Positions 56,905 through 64,000 of a stretch of 64,000 nucleotides of DNA are shown in pieces. Both the position numbers and the translations under genes were made by a program. Under the pieces are notes generated by a model that made no database searches, was not told the DNA's origin, and worked only from the letters and a program-made list of their open reading frames with translations. Positions within the stretch are counted from its first letter, which is position 1; every line of letters begins with the position of its first letter. The DNA is taken from positions 1-64,000 of the forward strand of contig VXCM01002046.1 of NCBI GenBank assembly GCA_014773175.1. The letters run 5' to 3'. The DNA is from Lucifuga dentata. Its lineage: Eukaryota; Chordata; Actinopteri; Ophidiiformes; Bythitidae.

Positions 56905-57851
56905 TTATAGTGTCCTGTCTGACCACAGTACAGGCAAGGAGTCTGCTGAATGTGTCTCTGAGGTCCTTTGGGGGAAAAGCCTGGTTTTTCCCAGTTGCAT
57001 TGGTTCAGGTGAGTCCAGAGCTACATTAACTGCCTTGGAAGGGGCAGAATCTGAATTTGAGACGGCGGTAGATTTGGACAAAACTGGGCTGAATTTATGC
57101 CTTTCTCTACAGTGGTCTAGATGATTATCAACTTGAATTGTTAAGGCTATCAGGGAATCCACATCTGTGGGCAATTCACGAGAAATTAATTCATCTTTAA
57201 TCTCGTCAGACAATCCATTATAGTAAGCATCCACTTGTGAAAAAGTGTTCCACCTACTTTCAGTGTTCTGAACTCAATTGAGTAATTTTCCACTCACCTT
57301 CCTTCTTGGAGCGGCTTCAGGAGCCCCTGGACTGCATCACACCCTGTGGTGGAGTGGTCAAACACCTTTCTCAGCTCCACTGAGAACTGCAGAACCAAGG
57401 AGCGGATTGCTTCTCCCACTCCGCTGTTCCCCAGGCTTTGGCTTATCCCATCAACAGGGACAAGCCAAAGCCACTTTGGATTGCTCTGTGGGGAAAGAGG
57501 AAGGTTGAAGTTCAAAAATTAAAGAGCATTGTGTAAGGAAGGCTTGGAAACAGAGTCCCCTGAGTAACGTTCTGGTGCCGACAGCCGGGGCTTCGTGTAA
57601 GGTGCGGGAAGTAATGAGGCAGAAGATGATGTTCCCGGGAGTGTCGGAGGAGTCATGATGTGGGCAGTTAGCTGCTGAAGTCGTTGCCAGATAGACATCA
57701 GGAGCTGCCCATGACGGACCGAGACTTCCTGCAGACCCTGCGCCATGGTGGTGAGCTGCTGTTCGTGTCTCTGGATGGCATCTCCTTGTGCTGAGGAAAT
57801 AAGAGGTGGATTAGGACGGAGTCCACTGGATCCATCAGGGTCAGATCGCTC
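56905..57851 (-). pseudogene. Gypsy gag remnant
   Basis: The N-terminal segment (57530-57850) has RHEQQLTTMAQGLQEV and ends in APERYSGD. After frame breaks the capsid part continues, and at 56905-57234 reads NGLSDEIKDELISRELP and SPEPMQLGKTRL. These are the gag hallmarks of fish gypsy elements (known family pattern). The zinc knuckle that should follow is unrecognisable. At least two frame disruptions. Confidence 0.85.
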
Positions 57852-58246
57852 TGTCACGGGAATATAAGACATGAGTATGTATCCAAAAGTGAGACTCCCA
57901 CAGGTAAATTTGCAATAATCTTTATTACAGGGAGCAGAATCAGATGAAATACAAAGGAAAATAGGCAACAGTCTTTCACAGGGCCAGACAAAGGAAAAGG
58001 TGATCCAGGTGAGCAGTGGACACACTAACAGAAGATCAGAAGGCCGGTACGGGAAACAGGACTACAGGAAGGCCGGAGCACACAATGAAGAAATGCTGAC
58101 GATCTGGCAAGGAATGACTGGAGAGGACCAGTAATGTACAACAGAGTTATGAGGAGATGAGCCATAGGTGAGTAATCATGTGACCGCTGACCATGGGAAA
58201 CCCTGCAGGCAGCGACTGGTGCAGAGGAAGGACAGGGTCTGAAACA
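57852..58246 (-). repeat. 5' LTR of the gypsy element
   Basis: About 395 bp bounded by TGTCACGGG and GTCTGAAACA (TG...CA). On the minus strand AATAAAGATTATT (near 57915) is a polyadenylation signal placed as in the solo LTR at 40855. Gag-like sequence begins immediately inside the LTR. Confidence 0.8.
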
Positions 58247-58745
58247 AGAGAGACGTTAACATGAAAACGGATGAGCAAAGAGGCAGAAATGGATGGATCA
58301 GGGTGGCACCATCACAGCAGGTGCACAAAAACATACAAAGTATTGACAAAAATATCAGTTTAAAGAAAATACAAATGACAAGAAAATGGAGATATAAGCT
58401 AAATAAAATAAATAAGCAGAGTATAAAAACTAGAAGATAAAATTCAACATTAAACATTAAACTGGAAAGATATGACAGAAGAAAAAAGAGGCATAAGGTT
58501 GTGGATGAGGAGTGTTTTCTCTGCAGCGAGCAGCCTTGAACTGTACTTGAACCTCCATCGTTTGGCCCTGACTGGCTAAATCTTCCCTGAGGAATCTGTT
58601 TCCAACACGTTGCATCAGCTCAGGACGTTGACATCCACATTACGGATTGCTCGGTTTGTGAAATATCAACGCTCATATTTCTTCACATCTGCAGAATATA
58701 GTTAAATATCTTGAAATAGCAGAATTGTAAGTGAGATTATATTTT
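58247..58745. other. Unassigned sequence
   Basis: AT-rich 58320-58460 with a minus-strand hydrophobic ORF (58176-58457), which is composition-driven. No gene recognised. Confidence 0.5.
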
Positions 58746-58985
58746 GTTTCAAGTCAATTTATTTATAAGCACATTTAGAAACAACAGAGTTGACCAAAGT
58801 GCTTTACAAGTAAAAAACACAAGTACAAAAAAATATTCAATATGGAAATATAACACATTAAAACACCAAGAGACAGCATGAAAACAGAAAGATAAGGCGC
58901 AATGAAACATAACTCTAATGTCAGGCTGGTTTGAAAAGGCCAAGGAAAATAAATACGCTTTTAGTCGTGACTTAAGACTCCAAGC
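58746..58985. repeat. Common fish dispersed repeat (AGTTGACCAAAGTGCTTTAC)
   Basis: AAGTCAATTTATTTATAAGC then AGTTGACCAAAGTGCTTTAC and CTTTTAGTCGTGACTTAAGA. Known to me as a high-copy teleost repeat; class not certain, possibly linked to the LINE remnant at 59870. Confidence 0.55.
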
Positions 58986-59272
58986 ACTTTCTGGGTGGTT
59001 TTTGCTCCTGTCACATTTTAATCACTGTGGCTCATTTTTCACTGTAGCTGCAAGTCCTGCACCTCTATGGAAGCAGCACAATCATGGCTGTATGTAGGAA
59101 GAACTCAAAAATGTCTTTGTGCAGTATAACACAGTTATAGTGTCATAAATCATAAAAAAAAGAAAAAAGCATAAGTTGAATTTCTTTGATAATTATTTTA
59201 AAACATTGAAAAAAGATGTAATCTATATATATAATATTTTTCCAAGTGCCCACAAGTGTTACCAATATTGGA

Positions 59273-59320
<48 letters not shown>

Positions 59321-59557
59321 NTCAGCCAGTGACTTGTTGAATTGTTGTCACGTGACTGTTAAAGAGAAGAGAGGCGATCCAGGTTTGCTAGTTGCGGTGA
59401 AAAACGCAGAATTTGTTGCTTTTTACAGAATTTGGATTGTACAAACAGTTTATTTTTAGTGAATTTTTAAATGAGACATTTATAATAAAGTGATTTTGAG
59501 GAAAATTCACTATTTTAAGCTTAGATTTGGTTACATTTCCTTACGGAAGTGTTAGGC
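58986..59557. other. Unassigned sequence with long poly(A)
   Basis: A-run 59278-59320 ending in N at 59321. No gene recognised. Confidence 0.55.
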
Positions 59558-59690
59558 GCACATGGTTAGTTCAAGGACCATCAGAAACTTGAAAACCCAA
59601 CGATAATTTTGATTTTTAAAGTTAGCACATGGTTAGTTCAAGGACCATCAGAAACTTGAAAACCCAACGATAATTTTGATTTTTAAAGTT
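59558..59690 (+). repeat. Exact 67-bp tandem duplication without N
   Basis: Period 67: 59558-59624 is repeated from 59625 to 59690. Same length class as the N-separated duplications but directly adjoining. It could be a real tandem duplication or an overlap closed without merging. Confidence 0.9.
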
Positions 59691-59869
59691 TCTGGCTAAG
59701 ACAAATGGTGTAATTTTGGCGATTGTTTAAAGAAAACATGCCTTTCAAACCCACCGGCAGGTTTTGGGGTCCAGAGGGTTGGTGATCGGTGATGTCACGG
59801 TCCTGATGAGGAGAGGTGGAGAGGCGCAGCTACTGCAAAGGCACAGTCCCCCTTAAGCTTCAATATGGA

Positions 59870-60605
59870 CCTTGAAATGAACAAAAGCATCTGGTCAGCG
59901 GATCTAAGTGACCTAGAGTGGATGTGGGGCATAACATGTCTGAGAGGTAGGACGATGCCAATTTAAAAACAAATAGCAAAATTTTAAAATCAATCGTATA
60001 GCGGACAGGAAGCCAATGGAGAGAGGCAAGTACGGGGGAGATGTGGTCTCATTTGCGAGTGAACGTCAGGAGTCGATCAGCAGCATTCTGGGCCAGCTAT
60101 CGTCAATTGAAGGATGATTGGTCGACTCCAATATACAGAGATTTACAGTAGTCAAGCCTAGATGAAATAAAGGCATGAATAACCTTCTCAAAATCATGAA
60201 AAGAGAGAAGAGGTTTGATTTTAGTTAGGATTCTAAGCTGAAAGAAGTTGGTTTTGATAACTGAATTTGTCTAGTTTAAGTGCGTTGTCAAAAATCAGTC
60301 CCAGGTTCCTTACAAACGGTTTTCCACAGGGTGTGAGAGGACCGAGGGTTCTACCAGGAGAGTCATGAGGCCCAATCAAAAGAATCTCAGTTTTATCTTC
60401 GTTCAATTTGAGGAAATTTAGAGACATCCAGGCTTTGAGATCTTCCAGGCAATCCATAAGGATTTTAGGGAGTTCTTACATTTTTCTGTCAGTGGCAGAT
60501 AAATTTGTGTGTCGTCTGCATAACAGTGAAAGGAGACGCCATGTTTTCTAAGATGATGAACCATGAAGTCTAAAGATGTCATATTTTCAAGTGTTTTAAT
60601 ATATC
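59870..60605 (-). pseudogene. LINE reverse transcriptase remnant (L2-like)
   Basis: Read high to low: FHCYADDTQIYLPLTEKC with the YADD catalytic motif at 60511-60522, a frame break, then LEDLKAWMSLNFLKLNEDKT (60380-60450), FFQLRILTKIKPLLSF near 60200, KVIHAFISSRLDYCKSLYIG near 60150, LAQNAADRLLTFTRK near 60070 and ISPVLASLHWLPV near 60020. Two in-frame stops lie near 60105 and one near 60055. Only the distal half of RT and the thumb/C-terminal region remain. Family assignment to L2-type fish LINEs is inferred from these motifs. Confidence 0.88.
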
Positions 60606-61378
60606 TGTTGTTGGTATCTAAATGTTGCTTTGCTCAGAGCTTTTTGATGAAGTGATTTAGAAATCAGTAATGATTAAAAAAAAAAACACACACACTGTCT
60701 ACTAAAATAGAACCTGCACTTAGTCCTAACAGGCAGATAATCCTCTCAAAGTTTAACCTTTAATGATGCACGCCTCCTGCTGCTCCCCTTGAGCTTAGCC
60801 TGAACTTTAAGGAGAAAGGTTTCTGAACTAAAGGGCCTCCTCAGGTGACAGCGAGGAGCCGGGGGCACGTGGCTCAGGTCGCCATTCAGGTTCTAGGTAA
60901 AACAGATTCCTCGTAGCCAAAAATAGTTCACGACCGGCTTTGAACCCCTAAAGAAAATCAGTCAGGAAGGGGATTTATCTGTGCAGGAGGGCTGAAGCAG
61001 GGCCAGTGTGAGGAGGCTAGATTATTATAAAAACAGTGATATGGTGTTATTATTCTCTTTAAGTTATTTAACCTAAAATACAAAGGGCTCGTGGATTTCC
61101 TCAAAGGACAGACTGATGTATGGCATATTCTCATCCTATAGATCATTAAAGCATGAAATAGTCTTCTGCTTATTATTCCAACAATGCTTTATGAAAGCCA
61201 TGATGAAACAGAAAAAGATTAAAAAGGGGGTAATAAGTAGAGAAACATGTAAATAGCAATAATTGACAGTTTCTCTTCTTTAAATGACTAAAATTTATGT
61301 TGTCAGTTTTTATGTACCAAAAAATAATGCATGGATGATGATGTTGCGTGGTGGCATCATATTGCACTTTACTGAAAA
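60606..61378. other. Unassigned sequence
   Basis: No gene recognised. Confidence 0.5.
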
Positions 61379-61760
61379 TTATCTTTTTTTTTTTTTTTTT
61401 TTTTTTTTTTGTGAATACTAAGTGTAAAACAAATACATGTATTTAAGGTAATGAAGTTGGGAAACAACAGACATGCAGTATAACAGACATATATACAGTA
61501 TATGTATAATTTATTTCTAGCAGTGGATTTGGATAATATAATATGATATATTTTTTATATAATTGCTTCATATACATCAGTGCAGTTTTTTTTTTTGTTT
61601 TAATAGTTTTAACAATTTTCCAACCTTTAATATGCAGAATTATTTTAAATTCACCAAGCAGATTTGGCTACAGCCTTTTTAGCATTTTTTAAATATTGAT
61701 AAATGAGGTTTTTTGTTCTACACAAAAAAAAAAAAAAAANAAAAAAAAAAAAAAAAACAT
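61379..61760. repeat. AT-rich stretch with T- and A-runs
   Basis: T-run 61385-61410; A-run with N at 61740 (61723-61757). No gene. Confidence 0.8.
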
Positions 61761-61892
61761 ATAATGAAGGTTTAGATAAAATGCTAGATTTATTTCTATT
61801 AAATGTGTAATAATAGTAATTATTACACAGTACTTATAGAGGAATTGATCACTGTTCAGACAACAGATTGTTTGATTATTGACAGGCATGAC

Positions 61893-61894
<2 letters not shown>

Positions 61895-61946
<52 letters not shown>

Positions 61947-62065
61947 GATTTGGTCTTTAAACAGGATTAGTAGCTGAGGAGGAGTCACCTCATCAAAATT
62001 AAACTGGCATCAAAACCACTTTGAGAGCGGATTTATCTTAACGGGTCCGAGTGACACCAGCTGCT

Positions 62066-62107
<42 letters not shown>
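61895..62107. repeat. Two (GT)n microsatellites
   Basis: (TG)n at 61901-61943 and 62071-62107 with about 127 bp of unique sequence between them. Confidence 0.95.
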
Positions 62108-62108
<1 letters not shown>

Positions 62109-62254
62109 ACATTTTCCACTTTATACAAATTAAACTTATGACTTATTAATTTTGTCCTTTTTAAACGAAGACAAATATATATAACGTGTTATAGCCACGA
62201 TATAAGTTTCCAATTAAACACACCTAGAATTCAGTTCATATCAATTCAAACACT

Positions 62255-62255
62255 T

Positions 62256-62316
<61 letters not shown>
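62255..62316 (+). repeat. (GATA)n microsatellite, about 15 units
   Basis: Uninterrupted GATA units. Confidence 0.97.
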
Positions 62317-62317
<1 letters not shown>

Positions 62318-63534
62318 AACTGTAGATATAGATATATCATATTCCAGTGCTTGAGATCTAACAATGAACCAAAATCGGTAAAATATATTGAAAATATAAG
62401 ACATATCTGACTGTCTGCTATCCTCATTTCATTTACTCAGATCTATAATTCACTTTCAACTCATTTTATCTCTATATTGGCATTTATGCTTTTTCTCTCC
62501 TGTCATGATGCTCATCTGTAAGTCTGAAATTCTAGTGCATAATTCTATATCTTTTATAAGTCTTCATAAGAATTAGTAAAGATGTTCACTCCTCATATCT
62601 CTATCATTCATTTGTAAATAATTGCAATAGTTTGTAGACATTTATAACTTAATTGGATCTATGTAAAAGAAAAATTAAAGTAAAATTACTCTCCATTAAA
62701 TTTATCTAAATTTGGATATGATAAAACCCATCAGATGTATATTTTGTTGACTTGAAAATACAACTGTTAGTAATGGAATGTTACTTAAGTAACATTAAAT
62801 TTACAAAAACATTAAATATGCTTTTAGGACTAATCAGAGTTCTTTTTTTTCTGAGTATTAAACTCTTGATAATTGCCTACACTGTACTCCAATTAAACAG
62901 TTGATATACACTATTAGTGTACACATATTACTTTAAATTGAAAGGTTTTATGGAAAATTTCTTAGTTTTAAATGATTAAAAAAAAGCTTTTTGTGCCTTT
63001 TTTGTACTGTAAATATACATAATACTTTATGTTTGCTTAAAGTATATTGCACACTAAGCTTTATAACATTAATGTGGCTTGTGATAGGAACATTTATGTC
63101 ACAAATATTATAAGGTCAAAATGGCTAAACAGCGCCCTCTACAGGCCGTGTGCCACTTTTAAGGTGGACCAAACACATGCACATTCTCAGCTTGTCAGAA
63201 ATTAAAGGAACTGTGTGCAGCTTGTACAAGTTTCCCATAATTCCCTTGCAGGAACCTCATTAGTTCCACCTCTGGCCACTTGGGGGGCGCAATTGATACT
63301 ATGAAGTTTGAATTTTATGTGCTGCAGTATTAAAGTGGAATTTTTTTCTTTTTTCTCCCGATCCCCCTTAACTTGCTAGTAACTGTAATATTATGTTTGT
63401 ACAGTAACAGTAACCAGTTAGCTACCAGTTAACCAGTTTCCAAACGCTTCTTTCAGAAATGTTTCAAAACAGCAAAAGAATCTGCTGATGTAAAAGGAGA
63501 ATATCTCACAGACACTACAAACAGATCACTGCTG
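62317..63534. other. Unassigned AT-rich sequence
   Basis: Very AT-rich with no gene. 63120-63300 is GC-richer (GCGCCCTCTACAGG; CACTTGGGGGGCGC) and may be a decayed dispersed repeat. Confidence 0.5.
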
Positions 63535-63812
63535 CTCTTTCTTTCTCTCTCCCCTCTCTTCCCATCTCTCTTTCCCCTTCTCCCCTATCTCTCTTCCCTC
63601 TCTTTTCTCTCTCTTTCTCTCTCTCCCCATCTCTCCCCTCTCTTTGTCTCTCTCCCCCTCTTTCTCCCTCTTTCCCCTCTCTCACTCCCTCTCTCTCTAC
63701 CATCTCTCTTCCTCCCCTCTCTCACTCGCTCTGCCTCTTTCTTTCTTCCTCTCCCTTCATCTCTGTCTTTCTCTCTCCCTCCCCTCTGTCACTCTCCCTC
63801 TCTTCTCTCTCT

Positions 63813-63843
<31 letters not shown>

Positions 63844-64000
63844 CCCATCTCTCCCCTCTTTATCTCTCTCTCTCTCCCCCTCTCTCCCCTCTCTTTCTCT
63901 CTCTCTTTCCCCCTCTTTTCCCTTTCTCTCACTCCCTCTCTCTCTCTACCATCTCTCTTCCTCCCCTCTCTCTCACTCGCTCTGCCTCTCTTTCTTCCTC
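63535..64000 (+). repeat. Pyrimidine (CT/CCT)n tract running to the window edge
   Basis: About 465 bp of nearly pure C/T on the plus strand. Segments are repeated at larger scale: CACTCCCTCTCTCTCTACCA, then TCTCTCTTCCTCCCCTCTC, occurs near 63680 and again near 63930 (about 250-bp period). The minus-strand ORF across it encodes only E/R/G repeats. Confidence 0.95.

Larger units (their letters stand above)
55845..58246 (-). mobile_element. Degraded Ty3/gypsy LTR retrotransposon, 5' part
   Basis: Minus-strand order from high to low coordinate: LTR, gag, aspartic protease, reverse transcriptase, the canonical gag-pol order of Ty3/gypsy. The element stops inside RT; RNase H, integrase and the second LTR are not in the window. 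Frame breaks occur in every gene. Origin as a fish gypsy element is well supported by the protein motifs. Confidence 0.9.

Noticed and set aside
58176..58457. Hydrophobic 93-codon minus-strand ORF resembling a membrane protein
   Set aside because: Hydrophobicity follows from AAATA/ATAAA-rich composition on the plus strand; part overlaps the gypsy LTR.
63515..63703. Charged E/R/G-rich minus-strand ORF
   Set aside because: Pure translation of the CT-rich tract.

Overview
The window looks like repeat-rich, AT-leaning non-coding DNA from a ray-finned (probably percomorph) fish nuclear genome. Reasons: dense CA/GT, CT and GATA microsatellites; Tc1, hAT and TTAA-target inverted-repeat transposons; CR1/L2-type LINE remnants; a Ty3/gypsy element and a solo gypsy LTR; and the fish-typical dispersed repeat with an (ATCC)n end. 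There are no bacterial-style genes or operons and no tRNA, rRNA or CRISPR array that I can support. No complete host protein-coding gene is recognisable; the DNA is best read as a large intron or intergenic region. At most two short spliced-exon-like segments (34314-34380, 52417-52484) and one short secreted-peptide-like ORF (55013-55165) could belong to host genes, and all are tentative. LAYOUT. 0.6-3 kb: a minus-strand LINE reverse-transcriptase remnant split by one inverted-repeat MITE and followed by another. 4.2-6.5 kb: a LINE tail, a 1.2-kb TA-flanked inverted-repeat element and a Tc1 remnant. 7.4-8.7 kb: a composite of a hAT fragment, an 86-bp tandem array and a MITE half. 9-17 kb: microsatellites and more MITEs. 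19.8-24.2 kb: MITEs, a hAT fragment carrying a nested LINE tail, and a second inverted-repeat family. 27.4-28.3 kb: a hAT copy with an exact 8-bp target duplication and a BED zinc-finger relic. 30.9-40.6 kb: four MITE copies, candidate conserved non-coding blocks and a complex ACAT/AC microsatellite. 40.9-43.2 kb: a solo gypsy LTR with an exact 5-bp target duplication and a 907-bp hAT element with an exact 8-bp duplication. 44.4-53.5 kb: more MITE copies and a 26-bp minisatellite. 53.6-54.4 kb: a 21-bp minisatellite. 55.8-58.2 kb: a degraded Ty3/gypsy element (LTR, gag, protease, part of RT). 59.9-60.6 kb: a second LINE RT remnant. 61-64 kb: microsatellites, AT-rich sequence and a terminal pyrimidine tract. 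HOW THE PARTS RELATE. The dominant component is one MITE family, at least 15 copies or fragments, with about 90-bp terminal inverted repeats starting TTAAAGGACCATACC and at least two subfamilies. Nested insertions give a partial relative chronology. The assembly carries 21 single-base N gaps. Five sit exactly between perfect 61-67 bp direct duplicates and most of the others lie in homopolymers, so those duplications are probably unmerged contig ends rather than biology.
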